NCBI GenBank assembly: GCA_951813045.1
Contig: CATOTF010000002.1
Coordinates: 2,914,001-2,978,000 of the forward strand
Source of the DNA: an uncultured Rhizobiaceae bacterium
GTDB taxonomy: Bacteria > Pseudomonadota > Alphaproteobacteria > Rhizobiales > Rhizobiaceae
Direction: 5' to 3'
DNA: 64,000 nt
Below, piece by piece: positions 1-8,619 of this stretch. The notes beneath the pieces are model-generated. The model ran no database searches, had not been told where the DNA came from, and saw nothing but the letters and a program-made list of their open reading frames with translations. Position numbers and translations under genes: made by a program. Position 1 is the first letter of the stretch; each line of letters opens with the position of its first letter.

Positions 1-1353
1 CTTGGCTAGTTTTCTGAGGTTTTGTGCTGTTGCTGCGAGAAGGAATTCATCTTTGGCTCCGTTTGGTCCCCGCAGGCGCAGTCGGTCGAGTTTCATGATG
101 CGTTTGAGGTGGGCAAACAGCATTTCGACCTTTTTTCGCCGTCGTTGTGAATCGACATAAGCGTCGGTCAGCGAGAGCTCGCGGGCCAAATCACGAGCAC
201 CTTCATAAATGTGGCGGCCGACATTGCGGACGGGTTGGTTGGGGCAGCAATATTTCTTCAGCAGGCATTCCTGGCAATCATATTTGCTGGCGCGGTAACG
301 GATCGTATTGTCCGCCGCTACAGGAGATTTTCGATTCCGGTAAGCCCGTTGGGTTGGACGCAGCGGTAATCCGATCGGACAAATATAAGCGTCCTTTTCG
401 TGGTCGTAGACAAACTCGCTTTTCTCAAAAGTGCCGTCCTTGCGTCGCGACTTATCGATGATTGGAATATGCGGCAGGATACCTTCTTTGTTGACCAACC
501 AGTTGAGGTTTTCTGCGGAACCATAAGCTGTGTCGGCGACCAGTATCTCGGGGTAGAGGTCAAACGTTTCCCGCGTTCGTACGATCATGGTGCGTGTAGA
601 ACCAACCTCGGCCTGTCTAATTGAACGGCTGGCTTCCACATCCACGATAATCGCGTGATCTGTGTCGATCAGGTAATTGTCTGAGTAAGCGAAGAAAGCT
701 GGGCCCTTGAGCGCACCGGTCCATTGGGAAGCAGGGTCAGAACGTGAAGTGAACTTAGGTTCGACCTCACTGGCGGCACCGAATGCTGCGTCATCCAGCA
801 CCTCTAGATATTCCTTCACAGCCCGAGGCACAGTTGCTGGATCGAGTGATGATGCGTCCCATTCCTCCTTTGGTGTCGATTTCTGCTTGTTGGCATCTGC
901 CCGAATAATGCTGGCATCAGTCGCAAACACCTCTCCACCAACTAAACCTTCAGCAATGCAACGAGTAACAACGCTCTCAAACAATTGCCGGAACAGATCG
1001 CTCTCTCGAAACCGGCCATGGCGGTTCTTGGAAAAGGTCGATTGATCAGGCACGGGGTCGCCTAGATCAAGACGGCAGAACCATCTGTAGGCAAGATTCA
1101 CATGGACCTCATCGCACAACCGTCGCTCAGATCGGATGCCCATGATGTATCCGACCAGCAACATGCGGATCATCAGTTCAGGATCAACCGAAGGGCGGCC
1201 AATGTCGCTGTAAAATGGGCGCAGGTGCGACCGCATATCGCCAAGATCAACAAACCGGTCAATTGACCGCAATAGATGATCATCAGGCACGTGGTCTTCG
1301 AGATTGAACTCGTAAAACAAAGCCGATTGAAATTCCTGGCGTGGTCCCAGCAT
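1..1353 (-). CDS. IS1182-family transposase, C-terminus cut by window edge
   Basis: DDE transposase. The frame is open from an ATG at 1353 to the left edge (about 451 codons) with no stop or frameshift, so only the last few residues should be missing. The N-terminal third resembles the InsH/DUF772 domain (SVDPELMIRMLLVGYIMG). The C-terminal half has the DDE_Tnp_1_6 pattern: FATDASIIRADANK, then LVADTAYGSAENL, then the acidic segment KVEMLFAHLKRIM followed by LRLRGPNGAKDEFLLAATAQ. A cysteine cluster (YDCQECLLKKYCCP) lies between the second and third catalytic regions, as is common in IS1182 members. It appears intact and possibly active. Family assignment is by motif memory; subgroup unknown. 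Confidence 0.9.
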   Translation of the reverse strand, partial: MLGPRQEFQSALFYEFNLEDHVPDDHLLRSIDRFVDLGDMRSHLRPFYSDIGRPSVDPELMIRMLLVGYIMGIRSERRLCDEVHVNLAYRWFCRLDLGDPVPDQSTFSKNRHGRFRESDLFRQLFESVVTRCIAEGLVGGEVFATDASIIRADANKQKSTPKEEWDASSLDPATVPRAVKEYLEVLDDAAFGAASEVEPKFTSRSDPASQWTGALKGPAFFAYSDNYLIDTDHAIIVDVEASRSIRQAEVGSTRTMIVRTRETFDLYPEILVADTAYGSAENLNWLVNKEGILPHIPIIDKSRRKDGTFEKSEFVYDHEKDAYICPIGLPLRPTQRAYRNRKSPVAADNTIRYRASKYDCQECLLKKYCCPNQPVRNVGRHIYEGARDLARELSLTDAYVDSQRRRKKVEMLFAHLKRIMKLDRLRLRGPNGAKDEFLLAATAQNLRKLAK

Positions 1354-1425
1354 CGCATCAATCTCCCAAATCAATGGGTAAACTGAATCAGCCAATGGTG
1401 ATTACTTTAAGGCCGACTTTTTCAT
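1..1425 (-). mobile_element. IS1182-type insertion sequence, partial
   Basis: The transposase gene and roughly 70-115 bases upstream of it form an insertion sequence next to the hemH stop codon at 1471. The upstream end was not resolved. A stretch near 1410-1435 (GGCCGACTTTTTCATCAA) could be close to the terminal inverted repeat, but the partner end is outside the window, so the boundary is approximate. The element sits downstream of hemH and does not visibly break it. Confidence 0.6.
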
Positions 1426-1470
1426 CAAAATCGGCTCGGAGCGGAAATCAAACCCATCCTGCGCTCTTCT

Positions 1471-2538
1471 CTAAATCCAGCCCTGCAATTCGCGCATTAC
1501 AATCGTCTCGATCAAGTCCATTCCTTCAGCACTGTCGTTGAGGCAAGGAATATGACTGAATTGTTCGCCGCCGTTATCTGTGAATTCTTCGCGCACCTCC
1601 CCGTTAATCTCTTCCAGCGTCTCAAGACAATCGGAGGCAAATCCGGGGTTGAAGAAGGCTATGCGCTTTATTCCCTCGTGGGCGAGTTTTTCGACCGTTT
1701 TGTCCGTGTAGGGTTGCAACCATTCCTCGGGTCCGAAACGCGACTGGAATGTGGTGAGGAGAAATCCGTCCTCCCAACCCATGCGTTCTACCAACAGGCG
1801 GGACGTTTTTTGGCAGTGACAATAATAAGGGTCACCCTTGTCAAAATAGCTTTGGGGGATGCCGTGATAGGAGGCGATCAGATGTTCCGGCTCAAAATCC
1901 AACCCGTCAAGGTGTCTTTGTATTGATATCGCAAGCGCCTCAATATAAGCAGGATCATCGTGATAGGCGGGAACTGTGCGGGACGCTGGCTGCCAGCGCA
2001 TTTTCATCAGGGCTTCAAATGCCTTGTCATTTACTGTTGCGGTCGTGGCAGCGGCATATTGCGGATAAAGCGGGAAAATCAATATCCGCTCACAGCCTTT
2101 TTCCTGTAAAGCCAACAGTCGACTTTCAATCGACGGATTACCATAGCGCATGCCCCAGTCAATTTCCAAATGATCATAAGCGGCAAGGCGTTTACTCAAC
2201 TGGTCTGATTGTGACCGGGTAAATGTGCGCAATGGGGATTCATCCAGCTCATTATTCCAGATGGACGCATATAAAGCGCCGGATTTTTTGGGGCGGGTGT
2301 TTAAGATTATCCCGTTAAGCAGTGGCCACCAGATGATTCTTGGGGTTTCGATAACGCGGCGGTCAGACAAAAACTCTTTTAGATATTTCCGCATGTTCTT
2401 TTTATCGTGACCATCTGGTGTTCCCAGATTGACCAGCAATACACCAACACGGCCAAATTTTACCGCCGGATGTTCGGCGGAAATTGCCTTTCGCGAGAGG
2501 TCACGTTCAAAAGCGGATGATTTAACCGGTGCGTTCAT
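1471..2538 (-). CDS. hemH: Ferrochelatase
   Basis: Inserts Fe2+ into protoporphyrin IX, the last step of haem synthesis; normally cytoplasmic or membrane associated. About 355 residues, the usual size. The N-terminus has VGVLLVNLGTPDG, the middle has the conserved histidine region ASYHGIPQSYF followed by YYCHCQKTSRLL, and the C-terminal half has FQSRFGPEEWLQPYT and the acidic motif SDCLETLEEI. An in-frame TTG lies further upstream at 2604, but the ATG at 2538 (MNAPVKSS) is preferred because an AGGG ribosome site lies just ahead. The insertion sequence begins almost immediately after the stop codon, so native downstream sequence and any terminator may have been displaced. Confidence 0.95.
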   Translation of the reverse strand: MNAPVKSSAFERDLSRKAISAEHPAVKFGRVGVLLVNLGTPDGHDKKNMRKYLKEFLSDRRVIETPRIIWWPLLNGIILNTRPKKSGALYASIWNNELDESPLRTFTRSQSDQLSKRLAAYDHLEIDWGMRYGNPSIESRLLALQEKGCERILIFPLYPQYAAATTATVNDKAFEALMKMRWQPASRTVPAYHDDPAYIEALAISIQRHLDGLDFEPEHLIASYHGIPQSYFDKGDPYYCHCQKTSRLLVERMGWEDGFLLTTFQSRFGPEEWLQPYTDKTVEKLAHEGIKRIAFFNPGFASDCLETLEEINGEVREEFTDNGGEQFSHIPCLNDSAEGMDLIETIVMRELQGWI

Positions 2539-2792
2539 ATTGGCCCTGGAAGTAGCAATGTGCAGACCCTGAAAGCCATAGCCTAACGATGCGGATACAT
2601 TCAACCGGCCCCATAATCACCATCGCGTTGGACCAGCCCTTTGTTTCATTATGCAAAATGTTTCACGATGCAAAAATTCATCCACAGGTCGAATTTCTGC
2701 CCGTTTGACGCGTGACCCCGCCCGGCAATGGTGCCATGTTATCGTCAGACAGGTTCAGTTGAACGAACCTGAAGCAATTACTGGAGAGTATA

Positions 2793-4304
2793 ATGATCAA
2801 AACCATATCTAAAACCCTGCTCGCGGCGTCGCTAGCCGCTGGCCTCAGCCTGACGGCCATGGCGGTCGCATTGGCAGAAACTGTTAATGTCAGCTTCATT
2901 GTTGCCAGCGACATGGACACAATGTCAGGTAAAAAGCGGGGTGGCGTTGCCCGCCTCGCAGCGGTTGTGAACGCCGAACGAGCCAAGGGTGGCAATAGCG
3001 TTTTCGTCTATCCTGGCGACTTGCTCTCCCCATCCATCCTGGCAGGCTTTGATAAAGGCGCTCATATGATCGAACTTCTCAATATGGCGCCGCCGGACAT
3101 CTTGGTTCCGGGCAACCACGAATACGATTTCGGCCCGGAGGAATTCATTAAACGCATGAATGAAGGCAAATTCGCAAAGCTTGCCACCAACACGCGTTAT
3201 GAGGACGGGTCAAAAATTCCCGGCTTTGAAGACACAATAATGAAGCAGTTTGGCGATGTGAAAATCGGCTTTATGGGGTTGACCACCGAAGATACACCGG
3301 ACATTTCCTCCCCCGGAAATATTGTTTTCGCCAGCAATCTGGATACCGCCAGTAAAACTGGCGCGGCGCTGCGTGAGCAGGGGGCTGACATGGTTGTCGC
3401 CATCGTCCACACCGCGCAACGTATGGATTTCGATTTGCTCTATAAATCAGGCGTTGACGTTGTGCTTTCCGGGCACGACCACAATCTGCACGTCTTTTAT
3501 GATGGCCGTAAAGCTCTGGTAGAATCAAAGGAAGAAGCCGAATACGTCACCATCATGGATGTCGAATTTGATGTGGGCGAAAGTCGCGGCAAACGCCGTG
3601 TACGCTGGTGGCCAAACTTCCGTATCATTGATACCGCCACGGTGACGCCAGACCCTGCGGTTGCAGAAAAGGTCGCAGGCTACGAAGCGACGCTGTCAAA
3701 AGAACTCGACGTCGCTTTGGGTACATCTGAAGTTGAACTGGACACGAGAAGAATAAGTGTTCGCACGGGTGAAACTGCGTTCGGAAATTTGACTGCCGAC
3801 TCCATGAGAACCGCAGTTGATGCTGATGTAGCGTTTACTAACGGTGGTGGTATTCGCGGCAATACACAATATGATGCGGGTCATGTGCTCACCCGTCGCG
3901 ACGTATTAACTGAACTTCCGTTCGGCAATGGCACGGTGAAACTCGAAGTTTCCGGAGCGGTTATTCTTGAAGCCCTAGAACACGGATATCGTGGAGTCCC
4001 GGAAGCCGAAGGCGGGTTTTTACACGTATCCGGCATCTCACTTACAATTGATACATCAAAGCCTGCCGGCAGCCGGGTTTCCGATGTGATTGTTGGCGGA
4101 GCACCACTTGATCCGGCGAAATCCTACACACTGGCAACTAATGATTTTGTCGGCCGTGGCGGCGATGGTTATAAGATGTTGCGCAATGGCAAAAGCCTGA
4201 TCGACGCGTCATCCGCCAAACTGATGGCTGGCGATGTGATGGATTATGTTCGTGAAATCGGTTCGGTTAAAACCGGCATCGATGGTCGCCTGAACATCAA
4301 ATAA
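2793..4304 (+). CDS. Periplasmic bifunctional metallophosphatase / 5'-nucleotidase
   Basis: Predicted to remove phosphate from nucleotides (UshA-like) outside the cytoplasm. Residues 1-29 form a signal peptide ending ALAE. A calcineurin-type phosphoesterase domain follows (PGDLLSPS, PGNHEYDFG, LSGHDHNLH), then a C-terminal 5'-nucleotidase domain (TAFGNLTADSMR, FTNGGGIRG, NDFVGRGGDGYKML). Total 503 residues, typical for the family. The first metal site, normally D-x-H, reads ASDMDTMSG, as I recall for a rhizobial subgroup rather than classical UshA. The start ATG has GGAG upstream. It is a single-gene unit closed by a strong terminator. Exact substrate unknown. Confidence 0.88.
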   Translation: MIKTISKTLLAASLAAGLSLTAMAVALAETVNVSFIVASDMDTMSGKKRGGVARLAAVVNAERAKGGNSVFVYPGDLLSPSILAGFDKGAHMIELLNMAPPDILVPGNHEYDFGPEEFIKRMNEGKFAKLATNTRYEDGSKIPGFEDTIMKQFGDVKIGFMGLTTEDTPDISSPGNIVFASNLDTASKTGAALREQGADMVVAIVHTAQRMDFDLLYKSGVDVVLSGHDHNLHVFYDGRKALVESKEEAEYVTIMDVEFDVGESRGKRRVRWWPNFRIIDTATVTPDPAVAEKVAGYEATLSKELDVALGTSEVELDTRRISVRTGETAFGNLTADSMRTAVDADVAFTNGGGIRGNTQYDAGHVLTRRDVLTELPFGNGTVKLEVSGAVILEALEHGYRGVPEAEGGFLHVSGISLTIDTSKPAGSRVSDVIVGGAPLDPAKSYTLATNDFVGRGGDGYKMLRNGKSLIDASSAKLMAGDVMDYVREIGSVKTGIDGRLNIK

Positions 4305-4321
4305 AGCTACATTAGTCAAAG

Positions 4322-4356
4322 AAGGCCGGTCACTCAGCAGTGGGACCGGCCTTTTT
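4322..4356 (+). terminator. Rho-independent terminator after the 5'-nucleotidase gene
   Basis: A perfect 10-bp stem, AAGGCCGGTC (4322-4331) with GACCGGCCTT (4344-4353), is followed by a T run. It lies 17 bases past the nucleotidase stop. The convergent ligase gene ends at 4358, so the hairpin may also separate the two transcripts. Confidence 0.92.
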
Positions 4357-4357
4357 A

Positions 4358-5593
4358 TCAACTGTCGTAATCGCGCTCGTCGGAAATCACCTTGCCATCA
4401 TTCGGCAGGCTTTCGACGATCTCGACAACACCACTTAGTTTGGTCAATTCACGCAGGGATGCCGAGACAGAATCCATATCTATTCCGTCGCCAACCACTT
4501 GCAACCGCATCGCGTCACTGTCCCCGTCCCTTTCGACGATCAGGCGGGCGGATGAAACTTCCTCATGGCGCTTTACGACCTCACCAACCTGTTTTGGGTC
4601 GACAAACATACCTTTGACTTTGGTGCGTTGATCGGCCCGGCCCATCCATCCCTTGATCCGCATATTGGTCCGTCCACAGGGGGCAGTTCCCGGTAAAACG
4701 GCGGACAGATCACCCGTCCCGAACCGGGCCAGCGGATAGGTGAGCGAGAAGTTTGTGACTACCAGTTCCCCGACTTCCCCTTCCTCTACCGGATCATTCG
4801 TTCCCGGCCGCACAATCTCGACGATCAGGTCTTCATTGACGACCATGCCTTCGCCAACGGCACCTTCGTGGATGCTCTCATATGCAATGACGCCAAGATC
4901 GGCGGTCGCATAGCATTGCAACACCTGTACACCACGCGCTGCATAATCATCGCGCATCGATGGAAATAGCGCGCCACCGGAAACCATAGCCCGTTTGATG
5001 CACGACAGGTCTTTGCCCATCTCATCCGCCTTATCGAGAATAACCTTGAGATAATCGGGGGTGCCGGTGTAGGCGACTGGTTGCAGGGCCGCGGCAGCAT
5101 CAACTTGCATTTCCGTATTGCCAATTCCGGCTGGAAACACGGTGCACCCAACGGCACGCAAAGCCTCGTCGAGAATAAAGCCACCCGGCGTCATATGATA
5201 TGCCAGCGCGTTATGAACAATATCGCCCTTTCGAAACCCGGCTGCAAATAATGCCCGTGCACCCATCCACGGGTCAACACCCGCACCTTGGGGTTCCCAG
5301 ATAGGCCCCGGAGATAGGAATACACGATTTCCGGCAAGCGCCTGTTCATTGGCAAACCCGCCAAACGGCGGGTACTTAGATTGTGCTGCCATCAGTTCAG
5401 GCTTCCTCAGCACGGGCAGTTGGGCGAGTGCAACCCGGCTATCAATTGACGCAAGATCGCACCCCTTAAGGTGAGCGGCTAATCCATCAGAAACACCAAC
5501 TGCTTCGTTAAGATGGGTCGCCAGCCGTTTGAAAAGTCCGTTTTCCCTTTCATCTGCCGGTTGGGTATCGCGGGCGTCAAAATAATCCGTCAT
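4358..5593 (-). CDS. Phenylacetate-CoA ligase-like adenylate-forming enzyme (PaaK family)
   Basis: A 411-residue adenylate-forming enzyme resembling phenylacetate-CoA ligases, expected to activate a carboxylic acid as its adenylate and transfer it to CoA. The fold is suggested by VSGGALFPSMRDDY, the glycine and acidic motif CYATADLGVIAYES, the strand VVTNFSLTYPLARFGTGDLS, and the C-terminal GRADQRTKVKGMFVDPKQV. The phosphate-binding loop (LSPGPIWEPQG) is atypical, lacking the usual Ser/Thr/Gly-rich signature. The start is the ATG at 5593; an in-frame upstream start at 5623 would overlap the zinc-peptidase gene. Only 8 bases separate it from that gene, so they are probably cotranscribed. No other phenylacetate genes are nearby, so the substrate is unknown. 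Confidence 0.8.
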   Translation of the reverse strand: MTDYFDARDTQPADERENGLFKRLATHLNEAVGVSDGLAAHLKGCDLASIDSRVALAQLPVLRKPELMAAQSKYPPFGGFANEQALAGNRVFLSPGPIWEPQGAGVDPWMGARALFAAGFRKGDIVHNALAYHMTPGGFILDEALRAVGCTVFPAGIGNTEMQVDAAAALQPVAYTGTPDYLKVILDKADEMGKDLSCIKRAMVSGGALFPSMRDDYAARGVQVLQCYATADLGVIAYESIHEGAVGEGMVVNEDLIVEIVRPGTNDPVEEGEVGELVVTNFSLTYPLARFGTGDLSAVLPGTAPCGRTNMRIKGWMGRADQRTKVKGMFVDPKQVGEVVKRHEEVSSARLIVERDGDSDAMRLQVVGDGIDMDSVSASLRELTKLSGVVEIVESLPNDGKVISDERDYDS

Positions 5594-5601
5594 AAAAATT
5601 C

Positions 5602-6318
5602 CTATCGTAAAATTCGTATCCATCGGGCGAGATTAACAAGGCTCATAATAGCGCCTGCCACATAAGTCAGCGCCGCTGCTTTTAAGACCGAGCGAGCCGC
5701 AGGCAGTTCATCTGCTGAAAGATAACCGCCCTCTTCCAGAATCGGCAATGCACGGCGAAAACTTGCGTCAAATTCCACTGGCAATGTCACAAGATGCACA
5801 ACAATACGTACCGCTAAAAGCGCAACGCCCAATGCAACAAACCCGAAGAAGGCCGCGGGCGTTCGTGCCAACACGCCCAATACAGAGGCAGCAAAGAAAA
5901 ATACGGATGCAAACTTATCCGTCATCTGGGTTATGCTCACAAGCTTGTGCCGCAGCCCAAGTCCTCCATCTCGCCGTCCATTCAACCCGTCGTGGTGTTG
6001 CATCGCATGACCAACCTCATGGGCTGCGACCGCGATCGCAGTGAGACTGGTTCCGTGATAGTTTTCCGCAGACAAGCGTACCGTTTTGCTCATGGGATCA
6101 TAATGATCTCCCACAGCACTATTTTGCGGGCCGACTTGCTCAACCCCCACACCATTTATACCAAAGTGCTCGACCAGATGTTCGGCCAACTCCCCCCCGG
6201 TTCCTGGAGAATACGCACGGTCGCCACCATGTCTTTTCATTTCGCGCTTGATCCAATACTGGGGCCAGACGATGAGCCCAATCAATGCCACCACGCCTAA
6301 CAGGCCCAAAATTGCCAT
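5602..6318 (-). CDS. Membrane zinc metallopeptidase, YugP-like (PF04298)
   Basis: Membrane-anchored neutral zinc metallopeptidase family protein of 238 residues. A hydrophobic segment occupies the first 18 residues. The zinc motif HEVGH is in VAAHEVGHAMQHHDG around residue 100. Two or three further membrane segments follow (FFFAASVLGVLA, FGFVALGVALLAVRIVVHL, and a C-terminal segment). Members usually cover about 220-240 residues. The start codon overlaps the stop of the upstream gene (TGATG), indicating translational coupling. Physiological substrates of the family are not well known. Confidence 0.88.
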   Translation of the reverse strand: MAILGLLGVVALIGLIVWPQYWIKREMKRHGGDRAYSPGTGGELAEHLVEHFGINGVGVEQVGPQNSAVGDHYDPMSKTVRLSAENYHGTSLTAIAVAAHEVGHAMQHHDGLNGRRDGGLGLRHKLVSITQMTDKFASVFFFAASVLGVLARTPAAFFGFVALGVALLAVRIVVHLVTLPVEFDASFRRALPILEEGGYLSADELPAARSVLKAAALTYVAGAIMSLVNLARWIRILR

Positions 6319-6782
6319 CAGGTCTGTTCCAGCGAAATCTGTTTATAGGCGGAAAGTGCCTGAAGAATCTGGTCGACCGGCGCATCAAGTGGCGACAGAT
6401 CGATATCGAATGCCGGACCAGCGCCACTGGAAGTACGATCCGGCCATAGATAAACACTCAAATTAAAGTCATTCTCCGCACGACCCAACCGTAAATCCTT
6501 GATGTCATCCCAAGGCACCGCTTGTGAAGAATAGCGCGCATCAAACAGACCGTCGGGCCGAACCGCCATAACGATTTCCCGCAGCGCATATCTGCGTATC
6601 ATCGCTGCGGAACAAAAACTGAAAAAGATAAGCCCAGACACGATTGTTATCGTATTGGCGTAATAAAGGCCCAAGAGTCGCGCAAAAAGCCACACGAGAA
6701 ATGAGACGATAAGCGTCAACCCGACCGCTGTTACGAGAGAGCGCTGAAAATTTGTTTTGGAATATCGATACTGGCTGGCCAT
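6318..6782 (-). CDS. Hypothetical membrane protein with two transmembrane segments
   Basis: I do not recognise the family with certainty. About 154 residues from the ATG at 6782 (MASQYRYSK); an upstream in-frame start at 6848 would add 22 residues. Two adjacent hydrophobic helices (LVTAVGLTLIVSFLVWLF and TITIVSGLIFFSFCSAAMI) are followed by a soluble domain with a PH-like or YcxB-like pattern: V.PDGLFDARYSSQAVPWDDIKDL. The stop overlaps the start of the zinc peptidase (TGATG), so it probably heads that operon. Confidence 0.65.
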   Translation of the reverse strand: MASQYRYSKTNFQRSLVTAVGLTLIVSFLVWLFARLLGLYYANTITIVSGLIFFSFCSAAMIRRYALREIVMAVRPDGLFDARYSSQAVPWDDIKDLRLGRAENDFNLSVYLWPDRTSSGAGPAFDIDLSPLDAPVDQILQALSAYKQISLEQT

Positions 6783-6908
6783 GGCTGGAATATAAGGCGG
6801 TGCCCAACAAGATGGTAGAGATAATTTACAATCAAACTTGCCGCCCACGATTTGAATTTATATAAGCGGCAAACACATTAGGCAGACGGCAGATTCCGGG
6901 AATAATTC

Positions 6909-7667
6909 ATGGCAGGCCACAGTAAATTTAAAAACATCATGCACCGTAAAGGGCGTCAGGATGCTGTGCGTTCAAAGATGTTTGCCAAATTATCGAAAGA
7001 AATAACCGTTGCCTCCAAAATGGGGGGGCCTGACCCAGACGGTAACCCACGCCTGCGGTTGGCGATTGCCAACGCAAAAGGGCAATCCATGCCCAAGGAC
7101 AATATCCAGCGCGCCGTCGATAAAGGTGTTCACGGAGAAGGTGATGATTTCTTTGAAATTCGATATGAAGGTTACGGCCCAGGCGGCGTGGCCGTCATCG
7201 TTGAAGCTTTATCCGACAATAAAAACCGTTCCGCCGGTAACATACGTTCCTGTTTCACGAAGAACGGTGGTCAAATGGGTGAAACCGGCTCCGTTGGTTT
7301 CATGTTCGACCGTGTGGGCGAAATAAAATATCCAGCTTCTGCCGGTGATGAAGACGTTGTCATGGAAGCCGCGATTGAAGCCGGTGCCGAAGACGTCACC
7401 AGTGATTTAGCGGAAGAAGGCGAAGGTCACATTATCTATTGCGCATTTGAAGACCTTAACGAGGTCGCCACCGCGCTTGAAGGCGCATTGGGTGAACCGG
7501 AAAGTGTTAACCCGACATGGAAGCCCCAAAACCTGGTCCCCGTTGGCGAAGACAAGGCCGGAACATTGATGAAACTGATGGACGCATTGGAAGACGATGA
7601 CGATGTCCAGAAAGTCTATTCAAACTTCGAAATCGACGACGCAGTCATGGCAAAACTCAGCGCCTGA
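6909..7667 (+). CDS. yebC: YebC/PmpR-family (DUF28) regulatory protein
   Basis: A 252-residue member of the YebC/PmpR family, cytoplasmic proteins reported as DNA-binding regulators and, for YebC2 forms, as factors relieving ribosome stalling. It begins with the diagnostic [19 protein letters not shown] and carries the three-domain layout: a helical N-terminus to about residue 80, then [15 protein letters not shown] and [16 protein letters not shown]. In related genomes yebC lies directly before ruvC. Here about 2.9 kb of other genes separate them. Confidence 0.96.
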   Translation: MAGHSKFKNIMHRKGRQDAVRSKMFAKLSKEITVASKMGGPDPDGNPRLRLAIANAKGQSMPKDNIQRAVDKGVHGEGDDFFEIRYEGYGPGGVAVIVEALSDNKNRSAGNIRSCFTKNGGQMGETGSVGFMFDRVGEIKYPASAGDEDVVMEAAIEAGAEDVTSDLAEEGEGHIIYCAFEDLNEVATALEGALGEPESVNPTWKPQNLVPVGEDKAGTLMKLMDALEDDDDVQKVYSNFEIDDAVMAKLSA

Positions 7668-7760
7668 TATCATTTACCAATATACAGTTGCTGTAAGCCC
7701 TTGCCTTAACCTCCACATGGGGTAGCATTCCAGAAGCAATAACCTTCTGGAGTAAAGAAC

Positions 7761-8606
7761 ATGTGTCATCATTGCGTCATCGATTCTGTCAAAGAAAGAA
7801 TGCTCAGCCGTCGCGATCTCTTTAAAGTGGGCGCATCAGGCGCTGCTGCTGTAGCTGCAACTGCAGCCGGTATAAGCACAACCCCTGCCGTCGCGGGTGG
7901 CCATGGCGCGAAAACCGCCATTGGTGAAATCATCGACATGTCCCACACGACATCTCCGGAATTTCCGACCTATTTCGGTGTGCCGGGTATTAGCATGGAC
8001 CAGAAGTTCAACTTCAAGGAGCACGGGTTCAACCTGTTTGAACTGACCCTGAACGAGCACACCGGCACCCACATTGACGCGCCTCTGCATTTCTCCGCCG
8101 ACGGCAAATCAGTTGATGAAATTGAAGCCAACGACCTTGTTGTACCCCTGGCCGTTATCGATATTCAGGAAAAGGCCGATAAAAACGCCGATGCGCAGGT
8201 TACACCAGACGATTTGAAGGCCTGGATTTCGAAAAATGGCCCACTGCCGGAGCGCTGCTGCGTTGCCATGAACTCCGGTTGGGGCGGAAAAACGGGAGAC
8301 GAAGCCGCCTATACCGGCCGCGACGCGGAGAAGAAACTGCATTTCCCCGGGTTCCATGTGGAAGCCACAAAAATGCTGCTCGAAGAATCATCAGCCGCCG
8401 CCATGGCGGTTGATACCCTGTCGCTCGACCACGGACCCTCTGCAGATTTCGCCACCCATTACGCCTGGCTTCCCGCAGGCCGTTACGGCATTGAAAACCT
8501 TGCCGGTCTGGATCAGGTACCAGCATCGGGCGCAACAATCATCGTTGGTGCGCCCAAAACCAAAGGTGGAACCGGCGGACCAGCGCGGATTTTTGTGGCA
8601 ATCTAA
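7761..8606 (+). CDS. Tat-exported cyclase-family metal hydrolase (PF04199)
   Basis: A 281-residue protein of the cyclase/kynurenine formamidase-like family, predicted to hydrolyse an amide or similar bond. The N-terminus carries a twin-arginine signal: SRRDLFKVG followed by an alanine-rich hydrophobic stretch and a cut site near AVAGG, so the protein should be exported folded. The metal-binding motif HTGTHIDAPLHF (about residues 92-103) is intact, with SLDHGPS further on. The short cysteine and histidine rich leader MCHHCVIDSVKER recurs in homologues I recall. It sits between yebC and ruvC with the next two genes, possibly as one acquired group. Substrate unknown. Confidence 0.87.
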   Translation: MCHHCVIDSVKERMLSRRDLFKVGASGAAAVAATAAGISTTPAVAGGHGAKTAIGEIIDMSHTTSPEFPTYFGVPGISMDQKFNFKEHGFNLFELTLNEHTGTHIDAPLHFSADGKSVDEIEANDLVVPLAVIDIQEKADKNADAQVTPDDLKAWISKNGPLPERCCVAMNSGWGGKTGDEAAYTGRDAEKKLHFPGFHVEATKMLLEESSAAAMAVDTLSLDHGPSADFATHYAWLPAGRYGIENLAGLDQVPASGATIIVGAPKTKGGTGGPARIFVAI

Positions 8607-8619
8607 TCAGCCCAACAGT

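Noticed and set aside
1-1353. Frameshifted or degenerate transposase
   Set aside because: Only small frames seem to lie here at first sight, but direct reading of the minus strand shows one uninterrupted frame running off the left edge.
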